A stretch of 64,000 nucleotides of DNA from Chamaecyparis obtusa (GCA_027943335.1 BSBK01006430.1:436501-500500); one strand, 5' to 3'. Numbered from the stretch's first letter, positions 10,978-23,358 are shown. Numbers and translations: made by a program. The notes: generated from the sequence alone by a model not told the origin.

Positions 10978-12824
10978 ATGGATGGAAAAAGTGAGAAGAC
11001 TAATATTTCAGAAATTGAAGAGGGAGGGCAGAAGATTGATCCCTAGTGGTGGGAGTGGCTCATTCAAAGAAATTATAGAGTTGATGATGGTGACAATAAA
11101 TTCCACCCAATGTGGCGCAGTACAATGGCCAACGTGTGTAGTGGACTTCCTTTTTCCAGATTGGTAACTACCTTCCACAAGATATATGGAGGACAAATCA
11201 TGCAAAATTCCCCTCCTCAACTGCATTTGCAAAACCAACAAAATAGTAGTGAATGAGTGCATGTACATAACACCTCCAACTGTGGTTTCCAAAGCTCCGA
11301 GTGAACCCGAAATAGGCCATGGACTTGGATCTACCAAGTGATGAGAATGCCTCTGAGTCATAAATAACTCCACTCCGTTCCGTTGCTTCGAGTACTCTCA
11401 ACCCACCCTACCCAATTATATGAAAAAGGGCTGAGATGGAACAGTTCTGAACTATAGTTCCCACCCAACCCAACCCTTCGCCCGCATGTGTGCAGAGGCC
11501 CCTACAATTCTATGGCCCGGGGGCCATAGAATAGGCCTGCAAAACCAACAAAATAGTATTGCTGGTGGAAGTGATTTTCCTGACAACAACAGTTATCAGA
11601 ATGAGGATTTTCCAGATCTAGATTTCGATCTAATAGAGGAGATATTGCGAAGACTTCTAGTGCATTCGCTAATGAGGGCAAATATTGGAATAAGGCAATA
11701 TCGGCTGCTACTTACAATCCCCTGAATGCTGAACACAATCATCTTTTTGTGATGCAAGACATGGTGGAGGGCTCTCAAGGAATCGCCTTGTTCAACAGCG
11801 CACTCAATCGGTGGTTTCGAATTGGCTTACTACCATAGAAGAGATGGAGTTGGAACTCTGACGGCATTGATGGCGGCCAGCTTTACCTTTGTGCTACAGC
11901 AACAAGGTTTTATATCTTTTTTAATTGGGACGATACATGTCGTAAGGTGCTCGTGCTAATTAGTCCAGTAAGCAAGCAGTGGAGGGAGTTGGCTCCTCTT
12001 CTAGACTACTGTAGGTGGATGAAAGGGACGACCATGGAACTCATTGCCCACTCAGGCCAATTTGATATTATTGCTTTAGGGTTCCATATAGGAATGGAAA
12101 ATTATTGCGCTCTACTCTACAATTCAAGAACAAGTGGAGGAGTGTTCCTGCCATGCCTGCTGATCCACAAGGTGTCCTAATTACACATGGCAACTGGGGG
12201 AGCCACCCTTGGACCAGTGTTTTACCCAATGGTGTCATCTACTTTACGCAAGACTATGGTGGCCAGCTAGGTTGTTATGACATTGCCTCTAGCAAGTTCC
12301 AGTTTAAAAGGATTGAAGGAGGGTCGCCCGGAGATATTGATTATCATGATCACGATAACAATCCCCATGCCTCTTTGCCTGCCTTAGTTACATGTTATGG
12401 GAAGCTGCTTTTGGTGGGTAGGTTAGAGAAGGGCATGGGAGGGTCCATATGGGGTAGATTCCCTTTCATCGACCACACTCTTATGGGGATATGGAAGTTG
12501 GATACTACTAATGACTCATGGTATTGGTCTCTCATTTCAGAGACTCCCCAGGATCTATTAGAGGATACAGTGGAGTCATCTCATGGAATAGATTTTATGG
12601 TTGCTTCTTGTTCGGATAAAATCTGACTTACGATTAGAAGAAGCAGGAATGTGTTGAGCCTTGATTTGGGATGTATGAAATGAAGTGTGCTGCCAGGCTG
12701 CCCAACTGAAGATACTATTGATACCTTGCCAAGAAGCGCAGTTTGTGGAACTTTGTCTATTGACAAGTTTTCATTGTTCCAAACCTATGACCTTTTGTGG
12801 GGATTATGTAATATTCTTTCGTAA
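10978..12824 (+). pseudogene. F-box (kelch-type) protein relic
   Basis: F-box proteins are the substrate-choosing subunits of SCF ubiquitin ligases. The F-box helix reads DLDFDLIEEILRRL near 11620-11660, followed in a shifted frame by WNKAISAATYNP. Downstream segments have the look of plant F-box/kelch proteins: SKQWRELAPLLDYCRWMK near 11970, CALLYNS then a frame shift and KWRSVPAMPADP near 12130-12170, and PNGVIYFTQDYGGQLGCYD near 12230. A C-terminal piece, NVLSLDLGCMK to NILS, ends at the TAA at 12822. Defects: a TAG about 20 codons in, a 289-bp insert at 11249-11537, at least two frameshifts, and in-frame stops at LLP-stop and at DKI-stop. Without these it would be a protein of roughly 500 residues. 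The F-box call is firm; the kelch label is tentative. Confidence 0.75.
11228..11558. repeat. 289-bp insert between 21-bp direct repeats
   Basis: A 21-bp word beginning TGCAAAACCAACA is found at 11228-11248 and 11538-11558. Between them, 11249-11537 is unrelated to the F-box reading frame and carries stops. Removing the insert and one repeat rejoins the Gln/Asn-rich leader of the F-box protein to the part before the F-box. Near the right end is the palindrome CTATGGCCCGGGGGCCATAG (11511-11530). No A-tail or tRNA-like promoter box is seen, so the class of insert is unknown. Confidence 0.6.
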
Positions 12825-13051
12825 ATTAACTTCAATTTGATGTGTGTATTTTGAATTTCCAGATTTATTTCAGGTTTAATTAATAGCACAATATTATAGA
12901 AGAAAGATTTTATGGGCTTTCATAGATTCTACAGTGCCAGCAAATTTTCCATTTTGTTTTGTGAAAATAGTATATATGTATAGAGGGAAAAAAAATTCAA
13001 AGGGTGTATGAGGAGGAAGGTAGACTATCAAGGAGATAAATAAGAGATCAC

Positions 13052-13054
<3 letters not shown>

Positions 13055-13083
<29 letters not shown>

Positions 13084-13094
13084 AGATAAGATAA
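13055..13094 (-). repeat. (GATAA)8 tail of LINE-C copy 1
   Basis: Eight perfect GATAA units, or (TTATC)8 in LINE sense, form the 3' end. The same pentamer ends the copies at 29449, 38212 and 47219, so it belongs to the element and is not a chance microsatellite. Confidence 0.9.
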
Positions 13095-13498
13095 ATTTAT
13101 TAATATCCAACAAGAGACCAACAAGGGTCTAAGGGACTGAAAATGTACAGCAAAAAGAACAGCGAACCAACAGACTACCAAATAGTGGCCGGGAAAGCAA
13201 CCAAGAGCGAAAAAAAGAAAGAAGAGAACAAGAAACAACAAGCAAGAAGAGCAGACACAAGTGAAGGACTAAGGATCCTTTTTAGGAAGAAAGAAGTCCA
13301 ACACAAAGGATAATGATCCAGATGAGCAGGAACCCTGAGTCATTGTTGTGAGCTGCTCGAGATGTGTCACTGACGGGTAAAGGTGTTGTAGGGTCTGACA
13401 GATCTAGAGTGACCAGTGATGGAGGCAATGTGAGGCCACTTCACCCCCCGTAAAGGAGACGAGTGTGAGAAGAAGGCCATAATGAGCTAATCGAATAT

Positions 13499-15400
13499 TC
13501 ATCTCTGGGGGAAAAGAAGTTGTAGCGTATGCTCGCGGAGCTGTACAGTCTCACAGAGATAAAGTGCCAGGCATCTCTGATTGGTGTAGCTGAAGAAAGA
13601 AGTCAAGGAATTGCACCCTCTGAATAAGAAATAGAATCTCCCTTTGATCTCATAGTAAGTAGGACAATGAAAGATGAAGTGTGTCTTAGTCTCAATCTCG
13701 GCTAGGGTGCATAATCTGCAAATCCGATCATCTCTGTCAATGTGATGGTCTGTCTGGACTCGAAGGCGGTGAGAACCAACCCAAAAAGATCCCAACGTAA
13801 TACGAAGGGTGTGGCACCAATGCTGAGATAAGTATCTAGGAAGAACAATAATCCCATCCTGAATGTCTAGAAAGTGCTCAACATAAAAAGCCATCCTCAG
13901 GCGCAAACCCCCACATGGGTTGATCCAGGTCATTGTGATATACTGTATGTATATGTCAAGTCTGACATGTCTATTCAAATCCTGTCTGGAAGGGAGGAGG
14001 TGAGCTAGAACATCAAGCGAGAACTGATAGGGAGGGAGGTGATCAATGTCAATCCCGATGGAACCCAAAAAGGATGAGGTATGGGCATACCAACAATGAG
14101 CTCTGGGGGAGGGGTCTGACTTGGCAAGTTCCACTGAAGAGCAATAGGCCAGGTAGGAATATATGTTGTGACCATCATTAGAGTCTGCAAAACAATGAAG
14201 GTGGTGAATAAACGAAACCAGATCAAAGATGGCCCCCAATCTAAAGGGATGAGCCCCGAACTCAGCCAGAATGATGTTGTGAGAGGTGGACCAATGACAT
14301 CTGATGATGCACCTGAGGAAGATATTCTAAACACGCTTGATAGAGGCCCAATCAGAATCTAGAAGCGACGGCCCCCAAACAATAGAACCATAAAGTACTG
14401 TAGGTCTAACCAAAGAATCCAAGAGGGACAACTTGGACGCGGTGTCCTAAAAATGGTGTCTAAAACATTGTCTCTCCAACATGGCAAGGGAACACATCCC
14501 TTTACTGATCTTGGGCAGAATGGCGAGTCTCAGGCTGAAGTGAGGGCCAGAGAACTTGACTCCAAGGTAGGTGTATGAAGAAGTAATCTCAATCTCCCGA
14601 CCTTGATAGAAGAAATGAAGATGTGAGGTCTTCAAGTAGTTGAAGACCATCACTCGTGTCTTACTGAGATTGACCACCAGTTTTCTCAAATCACAAAAAG
14701 AGGCCAAGCTATCAAGAAGTCTCTGGAGACTATCCGGTGAGGAGGCAAGGATAATCACATCATCAACGAAGAGGAGAATGGAGATAAGAACCTGGTGCAG
14801 GTAGCAACCATCGCTCAGAAGTGAGGAATCTCTGAGAAAAGCCTTGAGCTCATCAATGTAGATGCCGAACAAGGTGGGGGAAAGGGGGCACCCTTGTTTC
14901 ACTCCAATAGTGCTCTGGATAGGGTCAAAGAAACCCACAGGAGTCCTGAATCTGCCCTCAACACACTCGTAAAGTCTCATAATAGCTGTCAAAAGAATCT
15001 CAAAAATACCGATATCTCTAAGTCTTTGGAAGAGGGCCACCCAAGGGACGGTATCGAATGCCTTACAAAAGTCAATGAAGCGGCAATATACTTTCGCAGA
15101 ATGATGGTGAGCCTCCTCAATAATCACCCATAAAGTCAAGATGTGGTCCATGGTCTAGTAATCTGCCCGGAAGCTGGCTTGACCTCTAGCCCTGCAATCT
15201 CTCTTGTCCAACTCCCTATTAAGAATAGTATTCAGTGTCATTGCATAGAGTTTGGCAAAACTGTTCCCAATCATGATGGTCCTATAGTTGCTGGGGTCAA
15301 AGACTGACCCAGCCTTGTGAATCAGGTAGATTAAGTGTCTCGACCAGGACTCGGGGAAGTCGGTGCAAACCACACTATTAAATAGTGTCGGAAGATAGAA
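13499..15400 (-). pseudogene. LINE-C ORF relic: reverse transcriptase and zinc-finger tail
   Basis: The frame 15430-15155 contains ESWSRHLIYLIHKAG and SNYRTIMIGNSFAKL, the usual first RT blocks. After one stop, the 234-codon frame 15151-14447 holds FIDFCKAFDTVPW, GVKQGCPLSPTLFGIYIDE and the catalytic box LLFVDDVIILA, followed by KTRVMVF. A last frame, 14239-13499, ends in a cysteine motif CRLCTLAEIETKTHFIFHC. The RT is unlike the plant L1 type of families A and B; the QGCPLSP, FVDD and KTxVMVF pattern is nearer to RTE/I/Jockey-like LINEs. That clade call is tentative. Stops and one shift make it inactive. Confidence 0.8.
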
Positions 15401-15700
15401 GCTCAACACAGAGATATCAGATGTATTCAACTATTATATATTTATTAATATACATATTTATGTTTTGTGCGTATTGTCGGGAAAAAAAACTTATAGAGAT
15501 CTTTGTGAATGGTATATTTGTAAGTCTTGCTAATCCTCCGGTTTACCGACTTAGAAAATAAAATTTTGCCATCATTTTACATTCCATTTTAATGGAATTA
15601 TTGTTGGTGTTTATTAATTCTAACTCTTGTTTAACTCCAGTTCCGATGAGTGATTTATGGATCACCGTTTTAATCTGTTGTTTCGTCAATTAATTTCTCC

Positions 15701-15758
15701 ATGCATACAAGATAACTGATGTTAATTCTTGATTGCATATTAATTATCTTGTATGCAT
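15701..15758. repeat. 15-bp perfect inverted repeat, absent from Rep-A copy 2
   Basis: ATGCATACAAGATAA at 15701-15715 is the reverse complement of 15744-15758. Rep-A copy 2 (near 37530-37580) has the left arm with one change, then goes directly from GATTGCATAT to GCACTGCAG. The right arm is therefore extra DNA in copy 1. Confidence 0.7.
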
Positions 15759-16335
15759 ATTCACTGCAGTGGTGATTTTATATTGTATAAAGTATGTATT
15801 GATATGAAGATTGTAATGGTACAATGATTGTAATTTTTATTTTTATTCTATATCTTTTGCAAGGTTTGTTCTTATTCTTCCAACTATATTTGTGTTGTTA
15901 CAGCTGCAAAATTCTACAATTATGTGTCCTAAATAAACTAATTTATAATGAGGAGCATTTAATATCCGAAAATCGCCAAAATTTTATTTCCTCATCTCCC
16001 CAATGCAGGAAGCCACGTTAATGAAGAAACCCTGCAATTCAAAAAATAGGGTAGAATGTATGGCCTGTATTTAACGAATGAGAAGTGAGGATAGGTATTC
16101 CTTTGATTTTATTTTTTTATTTTTTTATTTCTAAATTAATAACTAATGAGTTCCAATTTATTTTACAGATGATGGTTTTGTAACTCATTTTTGTTGTTTT
16201 ATTTTTTTAATAAATATTGAAAATAGTTTTTTCTAAAGATATATATTAGTCTTATAATATTCAACATGCATTTAAGATATGTGTTTGATATTCAACATGA
16301 ATTTTAGATAAATTAGAATTATGGTATCAACATAT

Positions 16336-17508
16336 ACATGTCATAGGAGTTTGCACACAAAACAGATAAATAATAAATTAATATAAGATTTCAAAAGATA
16401 TAGTGCACCCATTACAATGTACAAAAAAAAATATGAAACTAAGTAGTAGCCATTGAAGATAAGAAAAATTTATTTAAATTAAATATATAATAATTATAAA
16501 GATGTTTATTATTATATTAAATAATTAATTAAAAAGAAAAATATTATTTTCAAATAATTTTTATAAATACAAGTAATTGAATATTTTGTATTATATTAAT
16601 ATCAATCAATTATAGAAATAAAGATTAAGACAAAAAAATAGCAATCTTATTGATTGAGAAATAAATAAAATAACTATTTTAACCTATGAGTAAATAAACA
16701 GCTTAGTTTAAAACTAAAATAATTTGTATATTAGATGAAACAAAAAAACACAACTAAATAAATAAAATAAGTCTAAATCATATGTAACAATTTAAAATAT
16801 CTATAGTGGAAAAGACAAAACAAAAGAAATATTTAAAACAAGGTAACTTACTATTGTAAATTTCTATAATGGAAAAGATAAAACAAAAGAAATATTTAAA
16901 ACAAGGTAACTTACTATTTCAAATCAATTTTTGGTAATTTCCAACTAAAAAAGAGGGAAGAAAAACTTAAGTGTTTTTTATAACCGGAGAAGAAACTATC
17001 CAAGAAGAGGGCTGACAACTATCCGACTAAAAATGCATTTTCGGGAGCAAAGCTCTCACATAAAATATCTATAGTGGAAAAGATAAAACAAAAAAAAAAA
17101 TTAATTAAGTGTTTTTTATAACTGGAAAAGAAACTATCGAGGAAGAGGGCTGACAACTATCCGGGAGCAAAGCTACCACATAAAATATCTATAGTGGAAA
17201 AGATAAAACAAAAGGAATATTTAAAAATAGTGGAAAAGATAAAACAAAAGAAATATTTAGAACAAGGTAACTTACTATTTTAAATTTCTATAGTAGAAAA
17301 GATAAAAGAAAAAAAATATTTAAAACAAGGTAACTTACTCTTTCAAATCGATTTTTGCTAATTTCCAACTAAGAAAGAGGGAAGAAAAACTTAAGTGTTT
17401 TTTATAACCAGAAAACAAACTATCTGGGAAGAGGGCTCACAACTGTCCAGTTGGAAAAATGCATTCCCGGGAGCAAAGCTCCAACATAAAGCCTATCGGT
17501 TTAATAAT
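16336..17508 (-). mobile_element. Helitron/HINE-like block inserted in Rep-A copy 1
   Basis: Rep-A copy 2 is continuous here (near 38135), so 16336-17508 is an insertion. On the minus strand it begins at 17499 with CCGATAGGCTTTATGTTGG and GGAGCTTTGCTCC, the same 5' end seen at 38921 and 40924. The region 16400-16600 is the reverse complement of 45550-45740. The other end (near 16336) does not show the hairpin-CTAG 3' terminus, so the block is truncated or rearranged. Confidence 0.5.
16788..17480 (-). repeat. tandem array of element 5'-end units
   Basis: The word ATAGTGGAAAAGA(T/C)AAAACA and the following AAGAAATATTTA-ACAAGGTAACTTACT recur near 16803, 16867, 17069, 17189, 17229 and 17292. The GGGAGCAAAGCT motif that marks the 5' end of the HINE-like family recurs at about 17043, 17163 and 17470. 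Units are uneven in length and partly nested. Confidence 0.65.
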
Positions 17509-17598
17509 AATAACTTGAATATGTGAATTTAATTATTTTTGAGATGTTTTTCCAAATTAGTCATAAATTGTTTCTATTAAGATAGATGGAAAAGTACA

Positions 17599-17601
<3 letters not shown>

Positions 17602-17654
<53 letters not shown>
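17602..17654. repeat. (AT)n microsatellite
   Basis: About 26 AT units within Rep-A copy 1. The same position in copy 2 lacks the array, so it expanded after the copies separated. Confidence 0.9.
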
Positions 17655-17658
<4 letters not shown>

Positions 17659-18164
17659 GTTATAACTTACAAAGCTAACCTATTAATCTTATTAATTTGT
17701 ACTATTTTAATAAAATAATATTAAAAATGACATGACATTAAAATTTTAAAATTATAAAAAAACTATATTAATTCATAATGATGAAAGAAAATATTTACTT
17801 AAATATTTCTAATACATTATATTATCATTTTTAATAAATGATATATAATTTATTTTATTATATTTTTATAAAATATATGATAATTGCAACTTTATTATAT
17901 AAAGTATTAAATTTTATATATTAAAGTCACATAATTTGTAAAATGTTACGTCAAGATCTAAAGAGGTTAGATCATTATAATATGTTTAATTTATAATAAT
18001 TTATAATACTAATAATAATATATTATATTAGTATATTATACTAACACCTAATAGATAATTTTAAATAGATTATGTACATATATTAATTATTATGATATTA
18101 TATATTTTTAATATTGAAGTTAATATATTATAATTAAATTTTCACTTATAAACTAATTCCTAAC

Positions 18165-18313
18165 ATGAGCTTTTAATATCAAAAAATTGTCCAAAGTTAT
18201 TTCCTCATTTCCTCGAGTGCAGGAAGATGTGAATGCATGGCAAAATATAGTTTTTAAATATTTTTAAAATTTAAAAATATTATTACTTAAAGACAAGCTA
18301 ATTGAATTAATCT
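18165..18313 (+). repeat. Rep-A copy 3, left part
   Basis: Starts GAGCTTTTAATATC and runs through AAAGACAAGCTAATTGAATT, matching 43346-43770. The repeat is cut at 18313 by LINE-C copy 2 and resumes at 29450. Confidence 0.7.
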
Positions 18314-18524
18314 AGATGAGGATCTCACTAGATCACAGGTGGCATAATTGAAATAGGTCAGGAACCTCATTGTTGAGGCCAGACGCACTAGTAAAAGGGA
18401 AGTTATTAGGAATCTCAGGGTAGTGATTCGGGATTCTCCCCCCAGCTAGTGGGATTTGAGGTAGGCTGCAAAGGCCAAATGATGAACATGTCAGCAGTTC
18501 GACAAGAGTGGGCCCTCCTCTGGC

Positions 18525-19762
18525 TCTCTTCTTGTTAACTTCAGGAGTGGTAATAGTTCTCCTTGGTCATTACCTAGTCTCTTTCAGGATGCAGTGGGGT
18601 CGGCTGATATCTTGGCTGCTACGGAGACCCATGAGAGTCTTGTTTGTCCCTCCTAGGTTTTGACAGTTATCAGTGGTTGTTAGTTTGTAGGGAGGAATTT
18701 TTCTCCTTGGGTGGTGTGCCAGGCTCCGGGGGAGTGGCCTGCTTGATTAGGGATAGCCTCTACAATGCTACTTTAGTGGTTCATTCAGACACACATGCAA
18801 GATTCATGTGGATCCATGTATGTCATGCCAACCACCGCAAGAGAGACATCTTCATCGTGATTTTCTACTTTCCATCGGGCTCCTCGCCATACGCTATTCA
18901 TAGTACTAAGGATGGGGACCCATTTATTGATCTGATAGAGTGCATTTCCAGATTTAGTGCCTTGGGGGACATCATTATTTTAGCAGACTTTAATGCATGG
19001 ACTAGGGAGTTGCAAACCCCTATACATGACCGAGGTATTGAATGGACCTATACTTCAGAACTAGATCTTGCCAGTTTAGGGCTCCAATGTGTTTTCAAGG
19101 ATTGCAGTGGACCTTTACCTATTTATGGTCATCACGTCCTCCAGCTCTATGAGTCTTCCAATTTGGTTATTCTCAACAACCTCTCTTACTTCCCTAGTTT
19201 TGAGCTTTTCATGTGTTGGCCGCACTGTGGTGGCATCAGTGTGGTTGACTATGTTATAACTAGTGCTTCTTTTATCCCTTCCATCTACCGCTTCTCTATC
19301 TCTCATCTTCCATTAGCCGACCATGCTTTTCTGAGCCTTGTGCTTCACTTTTTTCCTCCCCCTCGCGCGTCTAACCTTCCTTGTTCCCTAGCTATACTTG
19401 ATGGTTCTCCTAACCACTTTCATTTTTGGTTTGCTAAGGACGACTGTGATCTCTTTACCCTCCACCTCCGTCGTCTCCTCTCGTATAAGAACTTTTCTGA
19501 CTACTGCCATGTTTCCTCCATGTTTGACCTATTGACCACAACTATTTGGGAGGTGACTTTTCTCTCCATCCCGCACTACCTAATCCTCAGATCCACATGC
19601 CAGATTACTTTCCCTATGAATCGATGGTTTAACAATGACTACAAATCTTTCTACCGCTCCTTGTGCTTAACCTTTGAGACTCTCCCTTCCGACTTCGCTC
19701 ACCTCCGGTTCTCCTACCACCACTTTCTTCATTTGAAGAAATGTTATTTTGTTGCCTCATAA
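18525..19762 (+). pseudogene. LINE-C endonuclease domain
   Basis: Apurinic-type LINE endonucleases nick the target DNA. The domain begins in one frame with NFRSGNSS and ADILAATETHE (18525-18640). A one-base shift then moves it into a long frame that stays open from about 18640 to 19762. That frame contains ILADFNAWTRE near 18990 (canonical GDFN), a VVDYVITS block near 19240 and HLPLADHAFLSL near 19310 (canonical SDH, here ADH). Apart from the shift at about 18640 it is remarkably open compared with the RT half. It lacks a clear ATG of its own in the open frame. Confidence 0.75.
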
Positions 19763-19799
19763 TGCAGTTCCCTGTACGATACACTTATTCAAAATCTAA

Positions 19800-21917
19800 A
19801 GCTTTTCTAGCAGACCATGTTCTCTCGGCATTCCGCTCTACCTTCTACCATCAATCTTAGATCCCTTGCCTCCCACACCTCCATTCTTTACGACATCCCT
19901 GACCATCCATCTCTCCACCTCACCCCTCCCCCTCACTGCCATACCTTTACCGCTTCCAGCATCTACGAGGTTTTTAGATCGATGAGATGCATTAGGGAAG
20001 CTAATGAGGATAGTTTTCAAGATGAGCTCTTCAAACTCAGTATCTCTATGCTGAGCTCCTATCTTCCGGCACTCTTTAATAGTGTGGTTTTCACCAGCTT
20101 CCCTGAGTCTTGGTCGAGACACTTAATCTATCTAATTCACAAGGCTGGGTCAGTTTCTGATCCCAGCAACTATAGGGCCATCATGATTGGGCACACCTTC
20201 ACCAAAATCTAAACAATGACACTAAATACTATTCTTAATAGGGAGTTGGACAGGAGAGCTTGTAGGGCTATAGGCCAAGCCAACTTCTAGGCAGATTACC
20301 AAACCATGCACCACATCTTGACTTTGCAAGTGATTATTGAGGAGGGTCACCATCACTCTGAGAAAGTCTATTGTTGCTACATTGAATTTTGTATGGTGTT
20401 CGATACCATCCCTCGAGTGGCCCTCTTCTAGAGACTTAGAGATATCGAGATTTTTGAGATTCTTTTGACATCCATCATGAGACTTTGCGAGCATGTTGAG
20501 GGTAGATTTAGGACTCTTGAGGGTTTCTATGACCCTATCTAGAGTACTATTGGGGTGAAACAGGGGTGCCCCCTTTCCCCCACCTTGTTCAGCATCTACA
20601 TTGACAAGCTCAAGGCTTTTCTCAGAGATTCCTCACTTTCAAGTGATTCTCCTTGCCTCTTCACCGGAGAGTCTCCAAAGACTTCTGGATAGCTTGGACT
20701 CTTTTTGTGACTTGAGACAGCTGGTGGTGAATCTGGGTAAGATGCAGGTGATGATCTTCAACTGCGTGAAGACCTCACATCTTCATTTTTTACTATCAAG
20801 GACTAGAGATTGAGATTACTTCTTCATACACCTACCTTGGGGTCAAGTTTTCTGGCCTTCACTTTAGCCTAAGACCGACCATTATTCCTAGGATGAGTAA
20901 AGGGATGGGTTCCATTGCCATGTTGGAGAGACAGTGTTTCAGACATCATTTTTAGGATACCATGTCCAAGTTGTCCCTCTTGGATTCCTTGGTCAAACCC
21001 ACGATACTTTATGGTTCTACTATTTGGGGGTCATCCCTTTTGGATTCTAATTGGGCCTCTATTGAGTATAATCAGACTATCTTCCTTTGGTGTATCATCA
21101 GATGTCATCAGTCCACCTCTCATAGCATCATTCTAGCTGAGTTTAGGGCTCATCCCTTTAGATTGGGGGCCATATTTGATATGGTTTGGTTTATTCACCC
21201 CCTCTATAGTTTTTCAGACTCCAATGATGGTCACAACAAATATTCCTACCTAGTCTATTTCTCTTCAATGGTGCTTGCCAAGTTGGACTGCTCCTCTAGA
21301 GCCTATTATTGGTATGCCCAGGACTCATCCCTTTTAGGTTCCATCAGGATTGACATTGATCACCTCCCTCCTATCAGTTCTCTCTTGATGCTCACGCTCA
21401 CCTCCTCCCTTCAAGATAGGATTTGAACAGACATGTCAGACTTGACATATATAGGCAATATATCACCATGACCTGGATCAACTCATGGGGGGGTCTGTGC
21501 CTAAGGATGGATTTTTATGCTAAGCACTTTCTAGACATTCATGATGGGATTATTGTTCATCCTAGATACTTATCTCAGCATTGGTGCCACACTCTTCACA
21601 TCACACTGGGATCTTTCAAGGTTGGATCTCACTACCTTCAGGCCTAGACAAACCATCACATTGACAAAGATGATCAGATTTGTAGGTTATGCACCGTGGC
21701 CGAGATTGAGACTAAGACACACTTCATCTTCCGTTGTCCTACTTACTATGAGATCAGAGGGAGATTCTATTGCTTATTCAGAGGGTGCAGTTCCTTGACT
21801 ACTTTCTTCAGCTACAGCAATCAGAGATGCTTGGCACTTTATCTCCGTGAGACTATAAAGCTCTGTGAGCATACTCTACATCTTATTTTCGCCCCAGAGA
21901 TAGATCTATCCAATTAG
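19800..21917 (+). pseudogene. LINE-C reverse transcriptase relic, copy 2
   Basis: The frame from 19817 contains ESWSRHLIYLIHKAG and SNYRAIMIG, ending at a stop near 20212. GVKQGCPLSPTLF-like codons are seen near 20550-20590, and the YxDD region is lost in a deletion near 20640, where copy 1 has LLFVDDV. KMQVMIFN follows near 20745. The cysteine block CRLCTVAEIETKTHFIFRC is near 21683-21740. Several stops and shifts make it inactive. The order and spacing match copy 1 at 13499-15400. Confidence 0.75.
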
Positions 21918-22303
21918 CTCATTATAGCCTTCTTCTCTCCCTCATCTCCATTATAAGGGTGAAGCGGCCTGACAATACCTCCATTACTGATCACTCTAGA
22001 TCTATGAGACCCCACATCACCTTTACCCATTAGAAACACATCTCTAGCAGCTCACAGTGATGACCCAGGGTTTCTACTCATCTGGATCATTATCCTTCAG
22101 TGTTGGATTTCTTTCTACCTAAAAATGATCCTTAGTCCTTATCCTCTATCTGTTCTTCTTACTTGTTGTTTCTTATTCTCTTCTTTCTTTTTTCAATCTT
22201 GCTTGATTTCCTGGCCATTGTTTCATGGTTTGTTGGTTTGTTGTTCCTTTTTCTATACCTTTCTAGTCCCTTAGACCATTGTTGGTCTCTTGTTGGACAT
22301 TAA

Positions 22304-23358
22304 TGTTAGGATTAGGTAATACTGAGAGGGGGGGTGAATCAATATTACAGAACTTTTATTTCAACTTTAAACAATTATAAATAATCCAAAGTAATGCAAA
22401 AATGAAAACAACATATAAGCATTACACATTACTCATGACACCATGATTTGTTCTCGAGGAAACCCTAGCCAAAGGTAAAACCCCAGTGGGGATGGTACCC
22501 ACAAATATGTACTAAAATATAGTATCCCTATTAGGAGATCTAGCCTTGTTAGGAGCTGATTGTTACATAGTACATTTCCTTATTAAAGGAATAAAAAACC
22601 CTGTTAGGGGTATACAAAACACCTGGTTAAAGGTGGTGAGAAAACTGCTCTTACAATCAATACTTATCTTCAAAAGTAGTTCTCAAAAGGGGAACAATAC
22701 AAGAACTTATCTTTCTTAGATAGTTCCAATTGTAGCTTGACCTCTTACTGATCTTGCATCTGATCTCTTCTTTTATATTCTCAAACTTCATCCATTATCA
22801 TGAATCATTCCATTCTTCTCTTTCACAAAACCAATCTATACTTACACAAAATTAGCTTTCCAGTCAACCTAATAATTGCCAAACAAAACATAATAGAAAC
22901 TTATGAAAATGATATACATGGAGGTGACACTCTTATATAACCAAAGAGTTAGCAATATACTTTATTTACTTGTCTTAGTATGTTACCATATCCATTATTC
23001 TTTCCTTAATCTTTGCAACTATTCATATACCCTGTTACACAATTTTACTATCTTCACATACTTTCCAATCACTGTATCTCACAAATCTGGTAACCAAAAC
23101 TTATGCACTCTTAACTAAAGCATGCACACATTCCAAAATACCTTCAATTAACTTCACAAGCCATAATACCTCATATATCTTCATCGCTGACCAAAACTAT
23201 GCCACTGTACCCCTGTCAACCTGATTCTGTACTTAGTCATTTTTATGACTGAGACTCTGGTGGCAATCTCCTTAACATACGATCATTCTAACATAAGTGT
23301 TTCTATAAATGAAAACCCTTAAATGATTTCTAGTACTCCAAAACATCACATGCCAACA
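22304..23358 (-). repeat. 3' LTR of the 22304-29423 element
   Basis: 1055 bp, matching 28370-29423 along its whole length with scattered mismatches, for example in the stretch around 22920-22960. Starts TGTTAGGATTAG and ends CATGCCAACA on the plus strand. Confidence 0.9.

Larger units (their letters stand above)
13055..15413 (-). mobile_element. LINE family C, copy 1 (5'-truncated, antisense)
   Basis: On the minus strand this 2.36-kb copy starts inside the RT region and ends in a pentamer tail. It lacks the endonuclease domain seen in copy 2 (18314 onward). Compared with the empty Rep-A site at 37230-37246, it sits between GAGATCACTTA and TATCAGATG. About 12 bp of target are missing and there is no duplication. 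Confidence 0.85.
12987..18164 (+). repeat. Rep-A copy 1 (interrupted AT-rich repeat)
   Basis: Segments 12987-13054, 15414-16335 and 17509-18164 match, in order and orientation, the continuous repeat at 37166-38920. Shared landmarks are GGGTGTATGAGGAGGAAGG at the start, CTAATCCTCCGGTTTACCGA, and the TTAGATCATTATAATATG block near the end. Family-C LINE sequence and a Helitron-like block occupy the two gaps. Rep-A has no recognisable coding domain, and its class is unknown. Confidence 0.75.

Noticed and set aside
16788..17480. Regularly repeated units suggestive of a CRISPR-like array
   Set aside because: Units are uneven and AT-rich, without unique spacers of constant length, in a clearly eukaryotic context.
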